Of a stretch of 64,000 nucleotides of DNA, positions 22,010 through 33,116 are shown one piece after another (the first letter of the stretch is position 1; the number at the start of each line of letters is the position of its first letter). Both the position numbers and the translations under genes were made by a program. A model generated the notes under the pieces. That model saw only the letters and a list, made by a program, of their open reading frames with translations. It did no database searches and was not told the origin of the DNA. This DNA is from Chalara sp. BL73 (Eukaryota > Ascomycota > Leotiomycetes > Helotiales), in assembly GCA_918026815.1 (NCBI GenBank), contig CAKJVC010000190.1:44572-108571 (forward strand). Direction: 5' to 3'.

Positions 22010-22794
22010 TGTTGTTGGAAGGACAGTGGTTTTATATTGACGTCGACCGAGGCAGGAACAGCATAACCAGAGCCTGATCACCTCTTTGAAAGTGATATGC
22101 AGGTGCTGAGTGACCGGGAAAGAGAGATTAGGAAGGGACAGTCCGTCATTTTATTAATCGAGGAAGGTTTGACTGAGCTGGACACTGGAATTCTTACACA
22201 TACAGCCCCCTGCCCCCGGGGAAAAAAACACCATAGGTAACAGATTCATTTAATCCCTCAAGCGGCCCCACTCGTTAACCTATAGCTCTTTCTCTAATTT
22301 AGTTAGGTACTATGTCTTGCTTGTCGACAATGCGTTGGTGGCTCAGAGGTGGTCATAGCAGGGGATAAACAGCCGGGGTAATGGAACCGGGCACTAAGTT
22401 GCATATGTAGGCCCACATGGCCCAGTTTAGTTATCGGATCGTACAATTAGATAAACTTCCAGATGGTGAAGCATCACCAGAGCCAGACTTGGGCAAGCGT
22501 CGGGGATTCCCACTTTTTGAGATTTAGCAGGCGAGCATACTTTAAAAGTACGTCAGGGAAGAAATACTCCTACGGATAAAGCGAGTATATATACTTCAAC
22601 AAGCACAATGCTAAAACTCTATTTTGTTAGGCGAGAGCAGGAACTTTGGTTGTCCATGTAAGTACAAGTGCGACGAGACAGGAGAGGGGTTAAAGGGCCA
22701 GCTGCCCTCCCCCCGCGTTAGTTACCCTCTATAGATTTCAACAAGGGATTACGAGGCATTTGTAGTCAATCTTATCTAATCTTCGGCACCCGTG
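22010..22794. promoter_or_regulatory. Shared divergent promoter, methyltransferase / Caps_synth
   Basis: 785 bases between the two start codons. C-runs and GGGG strings occur around 22205-22225 and 22708-22715. No specific operator was identified. Confidence 0.4.
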
Positions 22795-24018
22795 ATGGCA
22801 TACCCGCCATTTCCCATTCCCAAGGGCACACGGCCCATATCCGATTCAGCGGTCGACCCAAGGCAGGCTATAGACATCGCCGCGTATATGAAGATATACT
22901 CGGCACCGACGGACAGCGAGAAAAATGTGTGGGCATACTGGCATACAGGCTGGGACTCGATGCCCCAGTGGTGCCAGCGCAATGTGATTGACTGGGTGCG
23001 CCGCCTTGGTCCGTCATGGGCTGTCCGTGTCCTGGATGGCGTCGGCGGGTCACCCATGAATGTGTCCCGGTTTGTAGAACCCGAGTTCTTCCCGGAGGCC
23101 TTCAACGCCGGGACGATGACGGGTCGCTACGTAGCCACGCACTCGGCTGACCTCATCCGCCTGCCTCTGTTGCTCCTGTACGGCGGCGTGTGGCTCGATG
23201 TTGGGATCATGTTGCTGCGCAGCTTCGATGACGTCTGGCATGCCCTCGAGGACCCCTCCAGTCCTTATGAGTTTGCTGCTTTTGTGTTCGAGTGCCGCCC
23301 CAGCCAGTTGTCTGTCATTAATCCGTGGCTGGCGGCCAGGAAAGGCTGCGCTCTGGTCAAGCGCTGGCACGATACATTCATTCATGTCTGGGGAGCGTCG
23401 ACTGAGTGCACCGGCCTATCAGGGCATCCATTGCTTCGTCACCTCGAGCAGTACGAGGTGGGCAAGTCGTCCCACAGACCCCTAGACAAGACGAACAGCC
23501 ACGAGATCAGCGTCGAGGCCGCTAAGCTCATGGACTACGGGGCACAAGTGCTCTGTCTCGAACGCCTTAGCGACTTCGTCGATGCTAGCGACGGCTGGGA
23601 CGGCAGGGCATATCTGAAGAACAAGGCATATCTCCTCCCAGCGATGAACGAGATGTGGCGCTATCAACAGCGCACGGCATTCCTCGGGACCAAGCAATTT
23701 GAGCTGTTGACCACGCACTACGATGCCCCTGAGCCAAAACGCTCAGAGGCCGAGGCGTATGTGCAGGACTTACTGGCCAACACAATGTTGATCAAGTTGT
23801 GCCACGGCGCCGGTGTCATGCAATCCAATCTTGCTGATATCTGGGACGATCCCAAGTATCACGGAACCGACTCCGCGCCTGGCACGTTCGCGGAGTATCT
23901 AAGGTGGGGGAGTGTCCACTTGTGCCAGACTAGAGAGTTGGCACCCACGGAATTGACCCCCGCGACGCGTGAGGTTTGCAATGTTGGTTTTTTTGATCCG
24001 TTCGTGCACGAGAAATGA
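22795..24018 (+). CDS. Capsular-polysaccharide-synthesis-type glycosyltransferase (Caps_synth)
   Basis: Single exon, 407 residues from the ATG at 22795. EKNVWAYWHTGWDSMPQWC is the family's N-terminal block. RYVATHSADLIRLPLLLLYG followed by GVWLDVGIMLLRS is the core, with the D-x-x-I equivalent of the metal-binding DxD. GCALVKRWHDTF and LMDYGAQVLC are later conserved blocks. The family is related to GT32 and predicted to be GT-A-fold, retaining glycosyltransferases. There is no signal peptide. Codons are GC-rich by eye compared with neighbours and the frame is free of RIP-like damage. A broken homolog lies about 5 kb away at 28190-28950. The acceptor could be a terpenoid alcohol; that is inference. 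Confidence 0.8.
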   Translation: MAYPPFPIPKGTRPISDSAVDPRQAIDIAAYMKIYSAPTDSEKNVWAYWHTGWDSMPQWCQRNVIDWVRRLGPSWAVRVLDGVGGSPMNVSRFVEPEFFPEAFNAGTMTGRYVATHSADLIRLPLLLLYGGVWLDVGIMLLRSFDDVWHALEDPSSPYEFAAFVFECRPSQLSVINPWLAARKGCALVKRWHDTFIHVWGASTECTGLSGHPLLRHLEQYEVGKSSHRPLDKTNSHEISVEAAKLMDYGAQVLCLERLSDFVDASDGWDGRAYLKNKAYLLPAMNEMWRYQQRTAFLGTKQFELLTTHYDAPEPKRSEAEAYVQDLLANTMLIKLCHGAGVMQSNLADIWDDPKYHGTDSAPGTFAEYLRWGSVHLCQTRELAPTELTPATREVCNVGFFDPFVHEK

Positions 24019-24812
24019 AGGGGTGATTGCACTAGATCGGGCGAGCCAACAGGAAGTTGTATTTATGTGCGTATTGAGCAAGGCTTCTAAGAGTGCAAAG
24101 TATCCTAGACCTTTCAGAGCAGTTTGTTAAACAAATACATTTTCATCAATCTGATCAATAGAGACTCTGATTCGCTTCTTATCCAGCTGCGACGGTGGTA
24201 GCAGAAATACACTGGCAAGATCCACGCCGGTCTCGTCCGTCTCATCCAGCTTCAATTTCAGCCATCACGGCGAATAGAGCTGCGAAAACCATTAACAATC
24301 TCCGCGCAAGCTAAAATTTCCCACTCAAGTATTATTCCTTCAAGTCAAGTAGCGGTACCAGTTACTTCATGCCTATGGGAACCGAACATATTTTCATTTC
24401 ATCTCGGCTAACTTCCTCTACCCGCCTCCTAGTCAAAACTCAAATGGGTCGTCGTAAACGTTAAGTTTTGTGTGCATGCAATGTGCTGATATGCCAACAG
24501 CCTTAGCCACACTCCCCCCTTTGGTATGGCATATTGCCTGTACTATAGGTCGACGTCGAGCGAGCAACGAGTTGGATGGCGCACGAGTCCGTGCCCCAGC
24601 CTTTCAAAGAAAAATTAACATTATATGCTTAGAGTACCCGAATAGCTAAAAGAATGGAAAGGGAGAGGCATGGACGGAGTAGATAGCTTAAGACTATGAA
24701 ATTGACTAGCAGATGATGTACTGGTCAAAATATATATCTCTACGTTTAGCAGTTGCAGGTCAAGTAGGAACATTTGTTCCCCATCCGTAATGGAGACCTA
24801 TATCTTCTTCAC
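24019..24812. other. Intergenic, convergent 3' ends
   Basis: About 790 bases between the Caps_synth gene (+) and the O-methyltransferase (-). No gene or clear repeat seen. Confidence 0.4.
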
Positions 24813-26190
24813 TTACTTCGGTACCACAACTAATATAGAATCGTACTCGTCCGTGTAGGTAACCACATCCAAGACCTTGCATCCACCATCTTCCTCCAAA
24901 AGCTTATACCACTGGTCTTTTGTACGCTCCAGAGATCCAACCTGTGACATCATAGCAATATCTAGCATCGTGGCATGCTTATGCACACCTTTACCTGGAA
25001 GCACCTTCTCATCGATAAGAATCATTGACTCCTTTCCGAGAGCCGGAAGGAGGCTCTTTAAGATGAGCAAGCATCTCTCGTCGGGGTAATCGTGAAAAAT
25101 GTTGCGGTGATAGTAGAACTTAGCTCCTAGAAGAGTGACTGATGTTAGCATGAAGTAAAGGCGGGAGGGAAATGAATACCTTTGACGACCTGCGGCTTGA
25201 AGAAGTCCTGTGCCATAATCTCAACACCCTCGATAGGCTTGACTATCTCTGGATTTTCTACAGTCTCCTTCATATCTTGAAGCAAAACTTTGCCTTGCAA
25301 ATGCGGATATTTGTGTTTGAAACCTCTGCACTGAATGCCCATGCTTCCACCTACATCAACAAACAACACCTTGTCGTCCCCGGATTGTGCAGGCCAATCT
25401 CCAAGATACTTCTCAACATCAAATCCCGACAGCCAATCGCTGCTGTGTTGAACCTGCAGCGCCTTATGTAAATAGTCCCAGAATTTTGGTTGCTGTCGAA
25501 GCCAGACGAAATTAGGAAGTGTTGTCTTCCATGCCACGTTGAATGGCGTTTTAGTGTTGGAGACAATGTTTTGGTATTTCGTTTCCATGAGAAAATCTGG
25601 GAGAGCCTGGATTACTGGACCACATACGTCAAAACTAAAGGGGGTAACAAATCAGCCGTTGTGGATTTGAGACTGCATACCCTGATTTACTTACGAAAGG
25701 TGAATTCCTCCTTCACGGTTTGGGTCTGCAAGGCTCCGTGTAATATTATTTGCAGTAAAAGTGTCTGCGTCAGTTTCTTGAATGGTGTGGCATGACGCGA
25801 GATACCTCAATATTCGACCTTGAATGCATTAGTATATTTTCAGTTGATGTTGGGGCGGGAGAAATACCAAGAAGTTGAGGTGCGGCACCGGTTATAACTG
25901 CGAGTTCCTGTACAGTCAATGGTGTTTCGCTCTCAGACAAAGTCTTGTACAAGTGGAGATCAGTTCCGATCCGAGTCACAGCAATTTGGAAATGCTAGCT
26001 GGGTAAGCCATTGATACATTCAAAGGTTGTACTCTTCATTCATATTTACCAAGTCGTAAAGTCTCATCTGTGTCTGATAAGGTGTTTCCAGCGAGCACTG
26101 AAGACCTCGCAGAGCGCTTAGAAGATTCATACGACCAGCATTGTCTGATTTAGATGCCAGGTCATTGATCTGTGAAATGATGCTCTCCAT
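24813..26190 (-). CDS. Fungal O-methyltransferase (class I, plant-COMT-like)
   Basis: Five exons close in frame: 26190-26050, 25994-25868, 25818-25695, 25634-25180 and 25126-24813, giving 386 residues. RIGTDLHLYKTL belongs to the N-terminal winged-helix dimerisation domain. VDVGG at about 223-227 followed by SMG is the SAM-binding motif (the third Gly is Ser, slightly unusual). His294 in NIFHDYPD is the expected catalytic base. Length and layout match secondary-metabolite O-methyltransferases acting in the cytosol on phenolic or alcoholic hydroxyls. It sits between the glycosyltransferase and the P450/terpene synthase block, so it may methylate an oxidised terpenoid. Confidence 0.88.
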
Positions 26191-28189
26191 ATTAAAGTGT
26201 AGAGAGATGTCGGAATTGAGTAATACAACAGGCGCGGCTTTGCTGAGCAATAAGAGGGTAAGTCACACTCAAAGATCAACACATACTCAGAGAGTTATGT
26301 CCTCAATTAGTGGAGCTAATGGCATCTATGTGCACTCGCATCAGGATCAAATAAGAGTTAAGCTAATGCTTGCAGAATAACAAAAGTCGGAATCTAACCG
26401 ATTACGCCTCGCAACTCTCCTCCTCGCATTAGCCTCGAAATAACGTTTACTTACTCTTCGCGTGATTAAGCATAATATACTACCGTAAACTCAGCTGTAA
26501 AAAAGGCTAGAGCTTAATTATCCCTAGCAAGCACCTCATGCGGCCCGTGCCCGCACCTAGGAACGCTACTTCCGACATCCGCTAAATTAGACTGCTAGGC
26601 TAGAAGAGGAGCCCAAGCCCTTGGTGTCCCTGCCGCACTCTAAAATCTACCCCTCCAACTCATGGAAATATGCACGCGCTTAAACCCTTTTTTTTCACCA
26701 GAGTCTCGGATACAAATCGATGTAGGAATCCACCTTAACTCCGCAGAGACAAACTACCTCGCTGTAGGTGATGCAACTAGACCACGCATTTCAATGCCGC
26801 TTTAATAACCTTGGCTAAGAGTGGAGCGCTGTAATTAGCATGTCTTGATATCTCCCTAGTTTAATATTTACTTGTACCAAGACCGAGTATATCGTGTCAT
26901 CCGTCGGGGCTTTCTAGGCGAAACTGTCTTCAAAAGGAAGTACAAAAGTAGATCCGGCTCGCCAGCGCAATGCCGCGCATTCAATTCCCTCTCGTGCCGT
27001 AAAACCGGCTTGAGTAAAGGTTATCCCCGAGGCAAAAGGTAGCATGAATGAAACTCCACGCATTTGTAGCCCGCATGATAGATCCAAGCCCTAGGTTGAT
27101 TCTTGCACGGTACCTAGAGTCCGAAGATAGAGCGAGAGCTTTGACAACGCTGTCTCTTTTAAGGAATTACTCCGAAGTTTGCAAGGGGCATACACTCTTC
27201 AGCTGAATTGCCATTGCTTTAGTGAGAACGTCATAATGACATCGATTGCATAAAGTTTAAATTTAAAATAAAAATTCTGGTCTTATTGCTGAGCTATATT
27301 CTGGCCAGGTCAAAGGAGAACATCGTGGTATTCTGCATTGTGTGCTGGTCTCAATTAGACTGCAAAAGAAGTTTAAACAGCATTTGATATAATATTGCCT
27401 GGACATACCGAAAGTATAGGAAACAAACTTTATGGTGGGTTTGAGAGAGGGTTCCCAGTACATAGGTGAAGAGTCTCATGACTAATACTAAGATTTCTTA
27501 TAGCCATTATGAATGCTTGCAAAGATGGTAGTTGGGGATTTCTCCATCCTTAACTTTCCATTCTGTCCGTTGTGAGAAGAAAGGTGACCCGCGGTTATGT
27601 TGCCCGCAAGCTTAGGTCTTTCAACTACAAGGAGGACAGTCACAATCAACTCAAAGGTAAGAGTATGCAAGTCTTCAAACATGACTTAGAAATATGCTTG
27701 TAACCTTCCGCCAGAGTTCACATGTTCCGTTATTCATTCATAGACATTCGCGTTATGCTCTTCCTTTAACACATAATTATTTATTTCACGCCCAAGTTTG
27801 TGTCTTCGGTATTATTGCTATCACTTAGCTTGCTGTTTTAAATATTTCTCGCTGGTGACTAGTTTAATTAAGTGGTAGCGCTTTTTATTGGAACTAATCG
27901 CTACATTAAACCTATATTAAGTCTTTGTGAGACTTCTGATATACCAAGATTATTCATCGTTTCGTTTTTTTAAACCCGGTGGTATTAGATAATGGGATTT
28001 AACGATCCCAAAAACTCTAAAATTTTGGTGCGGCTGGTGGTACTTTCAGTACCTCCAGGCACTCAGTTTGACTAAAGCTTATGCACCCAAGTCTCAAATA
28101 CCTAGCAAAATTTCCTGAATCACCATCTGGATAATAAGTTTTAGGGATCATCCTATATGTCTACTACTAGAAGAAACTACAGAGGGCTT
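26191..28189. other. 2-kb gene-free stretch
   Basis: It holds the O-methyltransferase promoter and then unassigned sequence. Reading frames are short and show no recognisable protein. The texture (scattered stop codons, AT-rich) is like the nearby decayed sequence. A poly-T run of eight lies near 26691. Confidence 0.3.
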
Positions 28190-28950
28190 TTAGGCCTATG
28201 TCTCAGAATAGTGGAAGCGTTCGTCTTATTCAGTACTAGTTCTGTCACATTTTGTGCTGAGAAATTTAAAGTGCCTTTAGAGCAGGCAGGAGAAATCTCT
28301 CGTCTTCAATGTAAGTAAGATATATCAATCTATAACTGGGATCAATGACGCCCCGAAACTTTCGAATCAAAGCAGGTGGGCATCGTAATCCATGATGGCT
28401 TCCTAAGAAAATTTAATCTCATAGCAGTTAATTGTTCTATTGCAGTGCAATTAAAAATCATATGTCGCAAGAGGAAAGTTTATAAAACTCTGTTCTCTTA
28501 GTGGAACTTCTCAATACTGCAAGATATATATAATGCCATCGTTTGACTAAAGCGTTACCTTTCTTACGGACGAGGAAGGGATTGATTCCTGATTCTTCTC
28601 TTAGACAGCAGTCAAATATTAAGGCAACGACATTGCATAGGTTCAACAATTTCCCTTTTCTTTAAAAAATAAAAATTATAAAGTGCCTACTGAAGATAAT
28701 GCTAACCTTCATCCAGATACAGTTACAAGCGAGGAAGTCGTGCAAGGTATGCAGGTGCATTGCAACAAAAGGCTTGTCATTGACTAGTATTGAAAGCATC
28801 TATGGAGGATTTCACAGAGCAAAAAATACATAGTCAATAACGTTTCGCCATGTCTAAGGTGGCGCGCTATTAAACCCTTTGTGCTAATATGCCAACACGT
28901 TTTTATCGGTGCTTGATTGGAGAGAATAGGTCTTGACCAAGGAGAAGATT
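28190..28950 (-). pseudogene. Decayed Caps_synth glycosyltransferase copy
   Basis: On the minus strand, short blocks match the intact protein of 22795-24018 in the same order. STDKNVLAY-HKGFNS corresponds to TDSEKNVWAYWHTGW. TWRNVIDY corresponds to QRNVIDW. VVALIFDCCLREESGINPFL and RKKGNALVKRWH correspond to AAFVFECRPSQLSVINPWL and ARKGCALVKRWH. IMDYDAHLL corresponds to LMDYGAQVL, and FLLPALKAL to YLLPAMNEM. Stop codons and frameshifts interrupt it throughout, and the first Trp codon has become a stop. It is a dead paralog in opposite orientation. The divergence is too great for a recent duplication. Confidence 0.75.
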
Positions 28951-29740
28951 TACCATCGGGACGTCGATTAAGAACTTAGTCATGAATAGACATCACGCCT
29001 TCCGGAATAGAAAGGTTTATGCCTGGAGAACGATTGGTTGCCCACATCGTGCTCCGGAAAATGAAATTTTGATTGATTATGGTATATTACAGGTATAGGA
29101 CAGGTATACGGCAAACCCCATTAATGTGGATGAGGCACTAGAGAAAAATTAGTGGGTTTGTTGCGATCTGGATACGAGAGCCTCGACAATTTCGTAAGTC
29201 TTGCAGTGAGGGTTGTTCCAACCGCGGCCCATACCCTAGTCTCCGGTCTAGATGCCAGAGATACGGCATCGTGCAACCAGAAATCTCCTTACATGTAGAA
29301 CACACATCTCCCAGAGATGATGATCAACGTGGTTATGAAAAGCAACTAATCAAATTTTTGCCCTAAACCCGTGCCAGGTAAGGCACCTAATAATATATTT
29401 GGATTTAGTACTCATAGATGGAAATAATTCTTGGGTTGATAATAGATACGTCGAGAATTAGGGTCTGGGAAATCCATAATTTTAGTGTCTCGAGTTAAAT
29501 TTTGTCAGCTCTGGTTAGTGAAGCTTAAAAATTCGTTTCAACAGACAGCCATCATGAGATCCTAGGGTGAACTTATTTCTTACCGAAAGGAGCGGGGATC
29601 ATGAATGTTCGGCCTGCCAAACAAGAACAGCATTGATCTTCTCCCATAATTGGATTGTAAATTGAACTCTGGTAATAAGGTATCAAGTGCAAGCAAGAAA
29701 TATAATGTCATATTTGCTATGATTCGCTCCTAATTCCTTA
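28951..29740. other. Intergenic
   Basis: About 790 bases between the pseudogene and the next P450 stop codon. It could include further unrecognisable pseudogene sequence. No feature is supportable. Confidence 0.3.
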
Positions 29741-31596
29741 TCAAGTAGGGACGCTAATTTCCTCCTGTCGCCTGCAGACCACAAGCTCTGCTATGACGTC
29801 GGTCACACTGTCAAACCCACTGTGAAAGACTTTAGGCATGTACCCATCCAGCAGTTTCCAGTCATACTTGAGGAGAATGTGAGAAAGCAAAATCTTCAAC
29901 TCCAGAGTGACATACATGCGACCCGGACAGGCGTGCTTGCCAAAGCCGAAGCCCGTGTGCTCGAGACTCACTGCAGAGAAGCCGCTGAACCTTGCGTGTT
30001 CCGTGTTCTCGCCCCTCTTGATGAATCTATATGCGTCAAACTTTTCCGGCTCGGAATAAATGTTAGGGTCCATCATATTATGCGCCGAAACAGCCATGTA
30101 GGACCCCTTTGGAATCTCTACGCCTCTGCTTAGCTTGATATCATCCATGGCGACACGCTTGTTGAATACTGAAGAAATTTCATGAGCGGATGAATATATT
30201 TATGTGGCAATAGCTCACCTCGACTGATGGGCTTGAGGCGTTGGGACTCCTTCATCACACTGTCCATAAGCTTAAGCTGATTGAAGGAAGACTGCTGCCA
30301 GCCATCCCTCGCCAGAACATCAATCAACTCCTTCCTCAGCGCATGGATAATCTCAGGGTGATTTGCTAAGTCCAGAAGAATTTGGCACAGGAGATCAGTA
30401 GTAGAATGGATAGCAGCCACTCCGAAAGTGAGCTGCGCGACTGTGGGATCATAGGACTGCCCTTTTGCCAACTCCTCAAACCAACCTAGAGCATCTGTAG
30501 GCGCTTCCTTACCTGCATCCATGTCGAGTACCCTCTTCTCATGAATGGGCTTGAGAATGGCATGTGCCTCGTTCAAGATAGCGCGGGTCGCCCTTACTTG
30601 TGGGTGAAACCAGTGGACAAGGGGAAGAAGGAACCTAGGCCACCGTCGCAGCGCGTTGACGGCACCGAGTGCGGTAACTGTGTACTGTGAGTTTATCTCG
30701 ACCCACCTCTGGTGACGGCAGAGTTCTGGCCCAAGGAATACGCGGATCGAAGCTTGAGCTACCATAATCAACGCTGTCTGGTACAGATGAATGTTGTGAC
30801 ATTCTAAACTTTATCAGCTGCCTAAGCCATCATATCGCATCATTAGTTGCCTGGGGGGACACACTGGCTTCATCCGTCCAGCATCTCCTGAGAGCGTCTG
30901 ATACTTCGACGGAAACAAAATCAGCCATCTTTGCTAACAGCCCAAATCTCATTAGCATTTACTCCCATATTCATGAGGTTTGATTGTTAAAGTACTCACG
31001 TAAGGCGCGGTTTAGCCTCGACGTGATAACATCATGCATGAGCTTCCGATGTGTTCCAGCAAATGCAAATGGTTCAAATCCCGGGATGAAGCCCATTAGC
31101 TCCTACACGTGCACTCATCGTGTGTTAGTTTGATTTGGTCAATTAGGCTGACAAGATACTCCCGTGTCGAAACAAGTAAGGGAATCTGGTACTGACGGTT
31201 TCTGTATACTTGCCAGCTGAGAGCCGGTCCTCACCCCTTATGTCCTCAGCAAAGTGCGGTGACAAAACAATGACTTGGTTAAAGTCAGTTTGGAGACGGA
31301 AAGCATTCTGGTTCTAAATGGCATGTTAATCGAGGCTTCCCCCTATATGTGCTCTCTTCACTGACTTTAGAAAATCCTCTTTGGATGATACTTGGACAGT
31401 TGGTTATGAATTCATTGCGTGCTTTAGTGGAGAAAAGCCCAAAGTAACCTCCATCATTTGCAATAGCAAAGGACGACAACCTGCGGTAATGAGCAAAGGA
31501 TTTGGCTAGGAACCAGAGCAAGAACGCGACCAAAGGAGCGACTGCGAGGCTTAGTAGAACGGAAAGGGAGGTCTGAACATTCCACACCAGCATCAT
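29741..31596 (-). CDS. Cytochrome P450 (510 aa)
   Basis: Six exons close in frame: 31596-31366, 31313-31197, 31102-31000, 30933-30865, 30803-30219 and 30168-29741. The N-terminal anchor spans about residues 10-32. FRLQTDFNQVIVL and GFIPGFEPFAFAG match the N-terminal part of fungal P450s related to the CYP68/CYP503 group of terpenoid oxidases. AAIHSTTD is the I-helix, ESQR is ExxR, and FGFGKHACPGR is the heme motif, with HILLKYDWKL behind it. All elements are intact. The fourth intron uses a weaker GTGTGT donor. The group assignment is by resemblance. It lies in the same orientation as the neighbouring P450 and terpene synthase. Confidence 0.88.
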
Positions 31597-33116
31597 GATG
31601 GTTACCACAATAGACCAACAAACGTGTAGGTAGTCGCAACTCGCGACTCCCAACAACTTGCGCTTTGAGTAGTGTAGACAGGAAGGTGGACTAGGTCTCT
31701 AGATCTGGTCACCTTGTTGCACTGGGGTTCATCATCTCCTAGCCTCTCAGAAGCTTGCTACTGGTTTTGGTACACACCGAATCGACGCCAAGTTTATTAC
31801 TAGGTCCAGCCGATTTATACTGGGACGTCGCTCTAACTTCGGTCACTATTACAGGGTTCAAGGAAGCACAGGCATGGAGAATCCCTTGCAATTAGTACTA
31901 GGTCCCCTTTAGTATTTTAAGCGAAATTTATATCTTAACATTGCTAGTGCTAATATTTAACCGCTATACCAACGTTAGGTTAAACGTCGCAGCTAGGCTA
32001 AGCAACAAATCATCCTGGCGAAAGCAGGGGCGCTTGTAGCAAGCGGATATCTCTTGGGTCATAGCCAATCATCTGTCATTTGAAGCTTGGACCGACCTTA
32101 CCCCCAGAATAACGTCCGTGTCCCTCTGCTTCCCCCTTCTGCCTTGCCGAGCTTGCACAACCCCTACCCCACCTTCCCTGGTCTTAGTGTTAAATTATTA
32201 GTCTGAGTACCCGCAATTCCTGACATTTAAGTTTGGGGGCTCTTGAAACTAGAAAGACAGCGCATCTCAAACTACAACTCTTTTGGCTAATTCTTGATGA
32301 TCGCAATTCAGTCCATTTTTTAAAATAACGTGGCTTTGTTGAGCCTCACGGATTGGTGGTTTAATTTCAAATAACCTTTTCCTTGGTCTGCAATCTTAGT
32401 GAGCTTTATTCGAGCCGGAGTGGGTTTAGCTAGTAGTGGGATAGCTGAAAGTAAATTTTAGTAGAATTATTGCCCGTACCGAGAATGTGAGTGAATATTC
32501 TTGCCGTGCATTTCGTTTTTAAACATACGGTGTGTTTACCTCTTAGATGCACCCATTTTTAATTAGTAAAAGGCAAAACTTAAAGCTTCAAGCTCTTGTA
32601 CCCAGGTCACAAGATATCAGCATGTCACGAACACGATCCTGTGAGCCTGGAAAGGCGTGTGTAGGTGCCAGGAATCGGCTTACGTGAGTAGGCCAAGGAG
32701 CTAGAGCACCTCACGCACACACAGATTACAGCCGCAATTGTAGATAATATCATCGCCCCGTAACGCTCTTACAAGCCTGTATTCCATCGACGTGATACTC
32801 TCACAGAACCTCCAATTGATTCCTCGCCCAATAGATCCTATTTCTGACAAGGGAACATTCGAGAGCTGGTCACGTGCTAACCGTGACAAGTGTATAAATT
32901 GTCACTGTATGTAGACCGAATGGATTAAGAACTGTGTTAAGACAAGCTATTTCCTCAAAAATTTAGTCCTCTGCAGGATGTTCAGTTAGAGCTAAAATAT
33001 CTTGTTCATCAACCCCTAAGTCACGATTAAGTGCTTAAGTGGATTTTATTGGCGCCGCCTGCATAAATGCTATCCTTCCACCTAAATTTATGTAGAGCCG
33101 AGAGTGTATTCTAGCC
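31597..33116. other. Intergenic, 1.5 kb
   Basis: P450 promoter near 31600, then AT-rich sequence. A dispersed repeat fragment lies at 32663-32703. No gene recognised. Confidence 0.3.
32663..32703. repeat. Dispersed repeat fragment, copy B
   Basis: AGGTGCCAGGAATCGGCTTA start, ending GGCCAAGGAGCTA. It matches 12181-12223 with a few transitions and a 2-base gap. Confidence 0.4.

Noticed and set aside
23050..23785. Long minus-strand frames opposite the Caps_synth gene
   Set aside because: Antisense frames produced by the GC-rich codon usage of the real gene.
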